Source: Pseudomonas sp. FP1742 (GTDB lineage: Bacteria; Pseudomonadota; Gammaproteobacteria; Pseudomonadales; Pseudomonadaceae). Taken from it: a stretch of DNA of 64,000 bases. Below are positions 35,388-43,195 of the stretch, one piece after another. The stretch lies in contig NZ_CP117460.1 in the NCBI RefSeq assembly GCF_030687145.1, positions 4,464,001 to 4,528,000 on the forward strand. Direction: 5' to 3'. A program made the position numbers and the translations under genes. The notes beneath the pieces are model-generated. The model did no database searches and was not told the origin of the DNA. It saw nothing but the letters and a program-made list of their open reading frames with translations. Position 1 is the first letter of the stretch, and each line of letters opens with the position of its first letter.

Positions 35388-36655
35388 CTGGCTTTAACCT
35401 GTAAGGATGGGGCTATCAGCGGTTGATGAAAGGTCAGTATTTTTTTACGTTGCCTGGCAGCGTGCTCCGAAAAGACACGTAAAATAATTGCGCTATAAGC
35501 GATTCCGATAGCGTACGGCTGATAAGGCGTGGCCGACACGATAAACATCAGCCCCAGAAAGGTGGCTATTGATACCGCGACCTGATTTTTTAAATGATGG
35601 GCAAGGGACGTAATAAATATGAACAGCAAGTACAAGCCGATCACCCCATACTTGACGAAGTATGTTAAGTACGCACTGTCGATATTCGAGTTTTTGTCAT
35701 CGAGACCACGGTATTCAAACCAGGGGATTTCAAAAGGGGTTCCGGCCCCTAGCCCGACAAAGTAGTGCATTGGATTCATGTTGCTTATCAAGTCCAGCGC
35801 AGGGCTGAAGCGAGTGGTTAACTGAACCGCCAGGCCTTCGGACGATAAAGCATCATTGATTCGATCAGCACCGATCATATTGCTGATTCCAATGAAAGCC
35901 ATCAGTACGATTGAACCTAGTAGTATGACACCTATCATTCGGGCAGGTTTTGTATACTGATGAATAATGATAGCTGCAAAAACAGAAACAAAAATGAATC
36001 TTGAGTTGGCGATGAACAAACAGATGAATGAAGTCATCAAACAGATCCTCGCCAGATTTTTCTTATCCTCAAACAGTCGGGGATCGATGAAGTAATATAT
36101 TAAATATGCAACGGCTGCATACGTGCCGCCATCCAGGTATCTGTAGGCGTTTTCTTCATAATAGACGTCTTGAAAACTGTACAGACCCAATCGCAGCCAG
36201 GCGATGTCCAATACATTGAAAGCTGTCATTGCAATCAATATTTTCAGTATCGTTTGCAGCGTCAAGGTTTTCGCCGCGAGCGTGGCGACATTCGTCAGCA
36301 CTATAAATGACAGGATCATTATGAACGGCCGAACGTCCTTTAATAAGTATTTGTTCGGAGAACCTATCAGGCCGCACGCGAGCAACACTACATACAGTCC
36401 ACATCCAAAAAGAAGTCCGGCAGGCACCGTTAATTGAGATCGCTGTGTCACGGCCTGCCTTATCAGCAAGGCACTGAGTGCGCCAGCTATATAGAAATCA
36501 AAAAAATAGATGCCTTTGAGCGAGATTATTTCGCTGTATGAGTTTCCGGTAGGGATCACAGATAACATTATGCCCAAAAATACTATGGAGTATTTTGGGT
36601 TTTTTACTGCAAGCAAACCCGCTGACAGGGCGACAAGAGATAACAGGTAGAACAT
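35384..36655 (-). CDS. wzy: O-antigen/EPS polymerase (Wzy-like)
   Basis: A 423-residue membrane protein with ten or more hydrophobic helices. The large periplasmic loop (about 285-330) ends GLGAGTPFEIPWFEYRGLDDKNSNIDSAYL and is followed by FVKYGVIGLYLLF, as in O-antigen ligase/polymerase proteins. It joins flipped repeat units. The sequence before the ATG (CATAAAGAATACC) has no good ribosome binding site, but an ops element lies 37 bases upstream (see 36692). First gene of the long operon. Confidence 0.85.
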   Translation of the reverse strand: MFYLLSLVALSAGLLAVKNPKYSIVFLGIMLSVIPTGNSYSEIISLKGIYFFDFYIAGALSALLIRQAVTQRSQLTVPAGLLFGCGLYVVLLACGLIGSPNKYLLKDVRPFIMILSFIVLTNVATLAAKTLTLQTILKILIAMTAFNVLDIAWLRLGLYSFQDVYYEENAYRYLDGGTYAAVAYLIYYFIDPRLFEDKKNLARICLMTSFICLFIANSRFIFVSVFAAIIIHQYTKPARMIGVILLGSIVLMAFIGISNMIGADRINDALSSEGLAVQLTTRFSPALDLISNMNPMHYFVGLGAGTPFEIPWFEYRGLDDKNSNIDSAYLTYFVKYGVIGLYLLFIFITSLAHHLKNQVAVSIATFLGLMFIVSATPYQPYAIGIAYSAIILRVFSEHAARQRKKILTFHQPLIAPSLQVKAR

Positions 36656-36863
36656 GGTTTGGTATTCTTTATGCTGATGTTGTCATTTGACACGCTACCG
36701 CCCCAGGATTTTTCGTTCATTCCCTGAAAACGTGGCTTCTGTTGGTCTGCAGTGCTGTGTATCTATATTCCAAACATCGACATGGCTAAGGATTCCAGGG
36801 CGCAGCTTCATTCCCTGGTATCCTGTTTATGCCGTTCATGACCATGCAGCGTAACGATCTACA
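36656..36863 (-). promoter_or_regulatory. JUMPstart-like leader of the wzy-ugd operon
   Basis: 208 bases between wzc and wzy. Read on the minus strand, the region contains CCTGGGGCGGTAGCGTG, nearly the same as the E. coli JUMPstart core (CCAGGGGCGGTAGCGTG). A short palindrome TGTCAAATGACA follows at 36681-36692. A separate promoter may lie near 36760-36790, but I cannot fix it; the operon may also be read from the wzb promoter through wzc. Confidence 0.7.
36692..36702 (-). promoter_or_regulatory. ops element (RfaH recruitment site)
   Basis: The minus strand reads GGCGGTAGCGT, an exact match to the 11-base ops consensus. In enterobacteria RfaH loads onto RNA polymerase paused here, suppresses termination and recruits ribosomes. 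An rfaH gene lies at 41530 in the same locus. Confidence 0.9.
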
Positions 36864-39092
36864 TCAGCTTCGATCAGACTGGTACTCGTATTGGTAATAC
36901 CCATAATTACCGTAGCCATATTTTGCTGACGCTTTCTTTTCAACCCCGTTGAAAATGGCGCCTCTCAGCACGATGCCGTTTTGCGCAAATCGGCGAATGG
37001 TGAGTTCTATTTCCTTTGCAGGATTCAAGCCGAACCGCGCGACGATCAGGTTTGTTCCCGATTGCCTTCCCACAATCGCCGCATCTGTCACGGCCAATAA
37101 CGGCGGCGTATCCAGAATGACCAAGTCATACATTTCGCTGACCTGTGACAATAGTTCGGTGAGGTTTCGGTGCATCAGCAATTCAGAGGGATTTGGCGGT
37201 ATCTGCCCACGAGTAATGAGGTCGAGGTTCTCGATATCGGTTTTGTGAATTGCGGTTTGAAGCGTGCATCGATTGACGAGGACATCGGAAAGTCCATCGT
37301 TAACAGGCACACCTAATACCTTGTGCAGGTAGCCCCTTCGCATATCGATGTCAATCAACAATACCCGCTGTCCGGTCTGGGCGATTACCGCGGCCAGGTT
37401 GACAGACACGAAGGTTTTTCCAACCTTTGGACTCGGGCCCGAGATCATGATTCGGTTATTGGTGGATTCGAGCATGGCGAAATGCAGACTGGTGCGCAAA
37501 CTACGCAATGCCTCAACAGCCAGGTCGGTGGGATGACTGACGGCCAGCAAAGAAGAACCTTTACTGGAACGTCCTCGTCCGCCGAAGACTTTATCTTCTT
37601 CGGCCTTCTGCAGAGTGCTGTAAGGAATCGACGAGTACACCGGCAAACCAAGGTGCTCGATGGCTTCCGGACTTTCCAGCCCCCGGTTCAGCGCCTTGCG
37701 TACCAACACCAGGGCCACTGCCAAGAAACCGCCAAGAAGCGTGGCGATCAATACAATCAAGATTTTTTTCGGTTTGACCGGTTTTAAGAAGTTGACGTCC
37801 GCAGTATCGATCAGCCGCACGTTACCGACGGTCCCCGCACGCATCACGTCCAGCTCCTGAGACTTGTTCAGCAGTTGGGTATAAATGGCTGTACCGACCT
37901 CCACATCCCGGGTCAGGCTGAGCAGTTCCTGCTGTGTGGAGGGAAGTCCTTCCACCTTGGTCGCCAGGCTTTTCTGCTTGCTGCTCAACTCACCGATCTG
38001 GGTCAACAATGCACGATAGGCAGGATGTTGGCGGGTGAACTTGCGGTCCATCTCGGCTTGCTGCAACTTCAACTCGGAAATGCTGGTATCGAGCCCGACT
38101 ATCTGATCGAGAATGGCTTTGGTTTCCAGCGTAATGTCCACGGACTTGCTGCGTGTCTGGTACTCATTCAAGGCATTACCGGCTTTCTCCAGGTCCTTCT
38201 TGACCACCGGAAGTTGCTCTTTGAGAAATGCCAGGCTCTGCGCGGCTTCCGCTGAAGTTCGCTCTACGTTTTGCCGCACATAAATAGCAGCAATTTCATT
38301 GAGGATGTTGATGGCCTGATCCGGATCTGTACTTTCCAGCGCCAGACCAATCATGCCTGATTCTTTTCCACGCTCGGCGACATCCAGTGCGTCCTGGTAG
38401 TCGAGGATGCTGTTCAGGCGGGAGTTACGGATTATTCTGAAACGGGTTCCAGGATTGGCGCGCATTTCCTCTATCTGAAATGCAACGCCATTCTGCTCGA
38501 AGAGTTGCCCCGCCTGGCTGGCCGCCAACAGATTGTCATCCTCATCCACCAACGTGAAATGACCATTCTCACCCGCGGTCAGGGTCAATTTCTTGCCCAG
38601 TTGCGAGTCGGGCAGATCGAGTTTGAATATCTTCAGCGACTCCCCTCCCCAGGCGTAACTATTCAGTCCCAACCATGGTTCGGCTATTTCATCGGGATTA
38701 CTTTTTTTGAATCGACGCGCCAGGAATTCGCCGACAACCGGGAAATACATCGGCTGTATGACAACATCAAGTTTCAAGTTGTCGACGGTTTTACCAATCA
38801 CTGAACGGGACTGGATCAACTCGATCTCGGTGGCCGACGGAGACTCCTTGCCCAACATGCCGCCGATATCCGAGAAACCCAGCAAATCATTCTTTTTCGC
38901 TTCGACCTGCAGCAGCGCATTCGCCTGAAATACCGGGGTCGCCAGCACCGCGTACGCGGCCCCGGTCACCATGAAGGCACCGGTAATCGCAGCGATCAGC
39001 CATTTATGGTCGATAAGTGTTCCAAACAAGCCGAGAAGATCAATCTCGTCATTGTTGTCGTCCCGCACGTTGACTACCGGTGCTTGCTGCAT
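36864..39092 (-). CDS. wzc: Wzc-like polysaccharide co-polymerase and tyrosine kinase
   Basis: A 742-residue inner-membrane protein. The Wzz domain sits between helices at about 33-51 and 443-464, with a large periplasmic coiled-coil region (about 280-420). The cytoplasmic BY-kinase has Walker A SGPSPKVGKT (551-560), Walker A' LLIDIDMRRG (578-587) and a tail with seven tyrosines in the last 24 residues (KYGYGNYGYYQYEY). It controls chain length and export with Wza; the tail is phosphorylated and reset by Wzb just upstream. Confidence 0.95.
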   Translation of the reverse strand: MQQAPVVNVRDDNNDEIDLLGLFGTLIDHKWLIAAITGAFMVTGAAYAVLATPVFQANALLQVEAKKNDLLGFSDIGGMLGKESPSATEIELIQSRSVIGKTVDNLKLDVVIQPMYFPVVGEFLARRFKKSNPDEIAEPWLGLNSYAWGGESLKIFKLDLPDSQLGKKLTLTAGENGHFTLVDEDDNLLAASQAGQLFEQNGVAFQIEEMRANPGTRFRIIRNSRLNSILDYQDALDVAERGKESGMIGLALESTDPDQAINILNEIAAIYVRQNVERTSAEAAQSLAFLKEQLPVVKKDLEKAGNALNEYQTRSKSVDITLETKAILDQIVGLDTSISELKLQQAEMDRKFTRQHPAYRALLTQIGELSSKQKSLATKVEGLPSTQQELLSLTRDVEVGTAIYTQLLNKSQELDVMRAGTVGNVRLIDTADVNFLKPVKPKKILIVLIATLLGGFLAVALVLVRKALNRGLESPEAIEHLGLPVYSSIPYSTLQKAEEDKVFGGRGRSSKGSSLLAVSHPTDLAVEALRSLRTSLHFAMLESTNNRIMISGPSPKVGKTFVSVNLAAVIAQTGQRVLLIDIDMRRGYLHKVLGVPVNDGLSDVLVNRCTLQTAIHKTDIENLDLITRGQIPPNPSELLMHRNLTELLSQVSEMYDLVILDTPPLLAVTDAAIVGRQSGTNLIVARFGLNPAKEIELTIRRFAQNGIVLRGAIFNGVEKKASAKYGYGNYGYYQYEYQSDRS

Positions 39093-39138
39093 AAGTCGGA
39101 TTCTTTGCCTTGATTACGATTCAAAAAGGAAGTGGCCA

Positions 39139-39579
39139 TCAGCGTGCGAGACGCTGTGCCCATGCGTGTACGGCTTCTTCGATCAACGCATAAGCGTGCA
39201 CAAAAGCAGGTTTACCTTGACGGTAGGGGTCGCTGATTTCGCGATCGTCCTGCCATTTCCCCAGCAGCAACACTTTGCCTCGCGCCTCGGGGGCAATGTC
39301 GAGCACGCCGCTGACATGGCGCCGCTCCATCACCAGAACCAGGTCCGCCTCACTGACGGCTTGAGGCGTGAGTTGAACGGCCTGGTGCTCGTGAGGTACA
39401 TGACCATGCTCCTTGAGTACGGCGTGTGCCGTCGGCTCGATGGGCTTGCCCGCCAAGGCGGCAAGGCCAGCCGAGCTGACCTGGATATCGGAATGAACGA
39501 GTGCCCCGCGTAGCAAATGCTCCGCGGTGGGGCTGCGGCATATATTGCCGACACAGACAATCAAAACCCTTTTAAGCAA
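39139..39579 (-). CDS. wzb: Low-molecular-weight protein-tyrosine phosphatase (Wzb-like)
   Basis: A 146-residue phosphatase with the P-loop VCVGNICRSPTAE near the N-terminus, holding the nucleophilic Cys and Arg, and the general acid Asp in SDPYRQG near the C-terminus. It dephosphorylates Wzc. I chose a TTG start at 39579: it gives the usual three residues (MLKR) before VLIVCVGN, and GGGGAATG lies upstream. An ATG at 39633 is an alternative that adds 18 residues not found in the family. 46 bases before wzc, same operon. Confidence 0.9.
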   Translation of the reverse strand: MLKRVLIVCVGNICRSPTAEHLLRGALVHSDIQVSSAGLAALAGKPIEPTAHAVLKEHGHVPHEHQAVQLTPQAVSEADLVLVMERRHVSGVLDIAPEARGKVLLLGKWQDDREISDPYRQGKPAFVHAYALIEEAVHAWAQRLAR

Positions 39580-40218
39580 GATAACATTCCCCGTCTTGTC
39601 AACATTGGCGGTGACATAGCACTTGCCGAACATAAGAGCTTTAAACTACGAATGAACCCGGGGCATCTATATCCCCGGTAACTGCAGCTGAAACTTTCAA
39701 AATCATCAGTGCGTATTTATTACCATGACGTTTGAATGCCCCCCAACTTTTTCTCCAGACAAAAAATAACAATCCACTCTTCGACACATTGAAAATAACA
39801 GTCGGCAAACTTATCCAGACAATTTCTAACAGTTGTCGTTTTCCTGCGATCATTCAATCTAAATTACACGAAAATAGCGAATGGCTAATGTATGGCCGTT
39901 CCGCTAGTGCATGGCCAGGGTGTCAGACATTCGGTTAGTAGTTGGGTAGGGTCGCCTTGGGCAACAACTTTAATAACATCGGGTTACGTCAGGAGCCTGC
40001 CGAGGAACAACCGGCTGCTCGATATTTCCCTTGCCAGCCCCCGGCGACAAGCATGACGCCCTGGCCTTTCGCAGTGCCTTTGCCGTTGCGAGCATTTTTC
40101 TCGAGTGATCGGACCGCTTCGAGTCCGCACTCCCCAGCGTGACCGGTTCGCCCAGCCTGGGTCGAATCTTTCCTACTGCCATTAGTCACTCCATCAGTCT
40201 ACTTTCAAGGACGCTTCC
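39580..40218. promoter_or_regulatory. Divergent promoter region of wzb-wzc and galU
   Basis: 639 bases between leftward wzb and rightward galU. The part near wzb (39657-39900) is AT-rich and should hold the EPS promoter; it has a CCGGGG...CCCCGG hairpin at 39657-39677 in the wzb leader. The part near galU is GC-richer with short open frames on both strands that I do not accept as genes. No repeats or tRNA seen. Confidence 0.45.
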
Positions 40219-41052
40219 ATGATTCGTAAATGCCTGTTCCCCGCCGCCGGCTATGGAACCCGCTTCTTGCCAGCCACCAAGGCCATGCCGAAGGAGATGC
40301 TGCCGATCGTCAATAAGCCGCTGATCCAGTATGCCGTCGAGGAAGCACGCGACGCCGGCCTGCAACATATGGCCATCGTCACCGGCCGTGGCAAACGGGC
40401 GCTGGAGGATCATTTCGATACCAGCTACGAGCTGGAACACCAGATTCGTGGCACCGACAAGGAAAGGTTCCTGCACGGCACCCGCGAACTGATTGATACC
40501 TGCAGTTTTTCCTATACTCGTCAGGTAGAGATGAAGGGCCTGGGGCACGCCATTCTCAGCGGCCGCTCGTTGATCGGTGATGAACCCTTCGCCGTCGTGC
40601 TGGCCGATGACCTGTGCCTGAACCTTGAGGGTGATGGCGTACTGGCGCAAATGATCAAGCTCTACGAGCAGTTCCGCTGCTCGATCGTGGCGATCCAGGA
40701 AGTGCCCCGCGAGCAGACTCAGAAATATGGCGTGATTGCCGGCGAGTTGATTCGCGAGGGGATTTACCGGGTCAACAGCATGGTCGAAAAGCCCCGCCCG
40801 GAAGACGCTCCGTCCAACCTGGCAATCATCGGTCGATACATTCTGACCCCGGATATCTTCGATCTGATCGCTGACACCGAACCTGGCAAGGGCGGTGAAA
40901 TCCAGATCACCGATGCGCTGATGAAGCAGGCCCAGAACGGTTGCGTACTGGCCTACCAGTTCAAGGGCCAACGCTTCGATTGTGGCGGCGCCGAAGGTTA
41001 CATCGAAGCCACCAACTTCTGCTTCGAGCACCTGCATCAAAACACGCTGTGA
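40219..41052 (+). CDS. galU: UTP--glucose-1-phosphate uridylyltransferase
   Basis: A 277-residue GalU with the full signature: FPAAGYGTRFLPATKAMPKEMLPIVNKPLIQYAVEEA, LEDHFDTSYELE, VVLADDLCL and VNSMVEKPRPEDAPSN. It makes UDP-glucose, the donor for WcaJ-type initiation and the substrate for Ugd. Pseudomonads keep galU as a housekeeping gene; here it is embedded in the EPS locus and may be either the sole copy or a dedicated one. AAGGACGCTTCC precedes the ATG. Confidence 0.96.
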   Translation: MIRKCLFPAAGYGTRFLPATKAMPKEMLPIVNKPLIQYAVEEARDAGLQHMAIVTGRGKRALEDHFDTSYELEHQIRGTDKERFLHGTRELIDTCSFSYTRQVEMKGLGHAILSGRSLIGDEPFAVVLADDLCLNLEGDGVLAQMIKLYEQFRCSIVAIQEVPREQTQKYGVIAGELIREGIYRVNSMVEKPRPEDAPSNLAIIGRYILTPDIFDLIADTEPGKGGEIQITDALMKQAQNGCVLAYQFKGQRFDCGGAEGYIEATNFCFEHLHQNTL

Positions 41053-41101
41053 TGTTGCTGTCCCCCGATATGGTCTTTATTACCCTATGGATGAAGCCTC
41101 T

Positions 41102-41530
41102 ATGAATACGTTGAGCGGTTTCAAGGCAGATGGCAGTCGCCACCCGTATGGCGCTGACCTTAAGCACAGCCTCGCGTACCGCATCGTGCGCGCCTATGCA
41201 TCGGAACTGATTTTCCCCCGCGTGCAAAAACCACCGGTACTGCTGGTGGAACGCATCGGCGCGTTCCCCTCCTCCGGGGAGATCCGCCGCCCGGTCAAGG
41301 ATGGCCCGGCGCTGCTGACAAGCATCAAGCAGCGTTACGCCGCCGATGCCCTGGACCTCAACGAGAGCGACGGACTGAACCTGGTCTTTGCCGACTGGCG
41401 CTTCAGCTTGCGCCTCTGGGGCAAGGGCTGCGGGGTTTGCCTGACCGTGGAAAGTCGCGGCGACCATTCGCTCCTGCAGCGCAAGACCACCGAACTGCTG
41501 GAGCAGATCGATGCGCAGGAGGCATTTTGA
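41102..41530 (+). CDS. Phosphomannomutase C-terminal-domain fragment
   Basis: A 142-residue protein whose second half matches only the C-terminal domain of CpsG/ManB phosphomannomutases. It has IKQRYAADALDLNESDGLNL and FADWRFSLR, then TVESRGDHSLLQRKT as in VESRGDKALMEAKT of CpsG. The substrate-phosphate loop RSSNTEP is replaced by RLWGKGCGVC, and the catalytic, metal-binding and sugar-binding domains are absent. It is kept open with normal codon use and overlaps rfaH (ATGA), so it is translated or recently decayed. A start at 41087 is possible. It cannot be a working mutase alone. Confidence 0.7.
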   Translation: MNTLSGFKADGSRHPYGADLKHSLAYRIVRAYASELIFPRVQKPPVLLVERIGAFPSSGEIRRPVKDGPALLTSIKQRYAADALDLNESDGLNLVFADWRFSLRLWGKGCGVCLTVESRGDHSLLQRKTTELLEQIDAQEAF

Positions 41531-42036
41531 TGAACGCGATGGCAGAACACTCCACCAAAGCCTGGTACCTGCTCCAGTGCAAGCCCAAACAAGATGAACG
41601 CGCCGAAGAACATTTGCAGCGCCAGGGCTATGCCTGTTTTCGCTCGACCTACAGGCGTGAGCGCGTTTTGCGCGGGCAGCGCCGGGTGATCAGCGAGTCG
41701 CTGTTTCCAGGCTATCTGTTTATTCAGCTGAGCCTTCAGGACAGTTGGGGCCCTCTGCGCTCGACCCGTGGTGTTTCGCGGGTCGTCGGGTTCGGCGGTC
41801 AGCCACTGCCGATCCGCGACACGCTGATTGACGAACTTCAGGAACGGGACAGCCAGGCGATCGTGACAACCTTGTTGGAACACGGAGATGCGGTGCGCAT
41901 CACGGAAGGCCCGTTCTGCGATCTCGAAGCGGTGTTCCTGGCCATGGATGGCGAAGAACGGGTGCTGTTGATGATGAGTTTCCTGCAGCGTGAGCAGCAA
42001 ATCAGCCTGCCGCTGGCGCGGGTCAACAAGCTTTAG
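41530..42036 (+). CDS. rfaH: Transcription antiterminator RfaH
   Basis: A 168-residue NusG paralogue. The NGN domain has AWYLLQCKPKQDERAEEHLQRQGYACF, RRVISESLFPGYLFIQL and TRGVSRVVGFGG (instead of the GxGGxxxP loop of NusG). The C-terminal KOW region (GDAVRITEGPFCDLEAVFLAMDGEERVLLMMSFL) ends with ISLPLARVNKL as in E. coli RfaH. It binds RNA polymerase paused at ops sites, and an exact ops element lies before wzy in this locus. Start at 41530, overlapping the stop of the mutase fragment. Confidence 0.92.
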   Translation: MNAMAEHSTKAWYLLQCKPKQDERAEEHLQRQGYACFRSTYRRERVLRGQRRVISESLFPGYLFIQLSLQDSWGPLRSTRGVSRVVGFGGQPLPIRDTLIDELQERDSQAIVTTLLEHGDAVRITEGPFCDLEAVFLAMDGEERVLLMMSFLQREQQISLPLARVNKL

Positions 42037-42057
42037 ATCTATTAACGCCCACACCAG

Positions 42058-42084
42058 AACGCCGCTCAACAAGCGGCGTTTTTT
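42058..42084 (+). terminator. Rho-independent terminator after rfaH
   Basis: AACGCCGCT pairs with AGCGGCGTT around CAACA, followed by TTTTTT. It lies 22 bases past the rfaH stop codon and ends the galU-rfaH transcript. Confidence 0.9.
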
Positions 42085-42100
42085 ATCAACACAGAAAACC

Positions 42101-42931
42101 CTATGCCGAGAGGTGATTCCAGTCGACCCAACCCAAAAACCAGGTCGCCAGAATCAGCAATCCGAAGGCGATCCGGTACCAGGCAAACACTGCATAACTG
42201 TGGTTGGCGATGAACTTGAGCAAACCGCGCACGGCAATCATTGCAAAGACGAACGCGGCGACAAATCCCAGGGCAAACACCGGCAAGTCGGCGGCCTGGA
42301 ACAGGTCGCGGTACTTATAACCCGAGTACACCGCAGCTCCCACCATGGTCGGCATCGCCAGGAAGAACGAGAACTCGGTAGCCGTCTTGCGTGACAGGCC
42401 AAACAGCAAACCGCCGATAATCGTCGATCCCGAACGGGAAGTGCCGGGAATCATCGCCAGGCATTGTGCGCATCCGACTTTCAAGGCATCGGTCCAGCGC
42501 ATCTCGTCCACGTGATCGACCACGACCACGTGCTCGCGTTGTTCGGCCCACAACATGATGATCCCGCCGATCACCAGCGCCACGGCCACGGTAATCGGGT
42601 TGAACAGATACTCATGGATCTTGTCGGCGAACAACACCCCCAGAACCACCGCCGGCAAGAAACCGATCAGCAAATTCAGAGTGAAACGTTGCGCATTGCG
42701 CTGGGTCGGCAAGCCGACGGTGATGTCCAGAATCTTGCGACGGAACTCCCAGACAACCGCCAGAATCGCCCCCAACTGAATGATGATATTGAACGCCATG
42801 GCTCGCTCTCCGCCAAAGTCGAGCAAGTCCGCGGCAATAATCTGGTGACCGGTACTGGAGATGGGCAAAAACTCTGTGAGCCCTTCAACCAGCCCCAGAA
42901 TCGATACTTGCATGGTGGTCCAGAAATCCAT
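42101..42931 (-). CDS. uppP: Undecaprenyl-diphosphatase
   Basis: A 276-residue integral membrane enzyme of the BacA/UppP family. The active-site motifs are [13 protein letters not shown] near the N-terminus and [15 protein letters not shown] in the middle, and about eight helices are predicted. It recycles undecaprenyl phosphate, the carrier used by the WcaJ-type transferase, after repeat-unit transfer. It faces rfaH (convergent) and may be a general housekeeping gene rather than part of the EPS locus. Confidence 0.94.
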   Translation of the reverse strand: MDFWTTMQVSILGLVEGLTEFLPISSTGHQIIAADLLDFGGERAMAFNIIIQLGAILAVVWEFRRKILDITVGLPTQRNAQRFTLNLLIGFLPAVVLGVLFADKIHEYLFNPITVAVALVIGGIIMLWAEQREHVVVVDHVDEMRWTDALKVGCAQCLAMIPGTSRSGSTIIGGLLFGLSRKTATEFSFFLAMPTMVGAAVYSGYKYRDLFQAADLPVFALGFVAAFVFAMIAVRGLLKFIANHSYAVFAWYRIAFGLLILATWFLGWVDWNHLSA

Positions 42932-43195
42932 TAATCCCCCGTTAACCCCTCTCGGCTGAAAGGTCTGTTGTTGATTCCGAGCATTTAAATCCTGAGGGTG
43001 ATTAAACCTGTCGGATCAACGGAGAATTAGAACGCATTATCTGCCTGCCTGAGCCAAACGTTATAAAACGTCCATGTCGAACCTCAGGTCCGGCCCCCAA
43101 CAAATCACCTACGCTCTAGGCTATACAACGAACACCTCGGTCAAGGCTGCACTTGAGGTTTCTGCGCAGCGTCCAGTTGAACGGAAGATCACACC

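Noticed and set aside
39970..40182. Short minus-strand open frame before galU
   Set aside because: Basic, low-complexity product without a ribosome binding site; it lies in the divergent promoter region.
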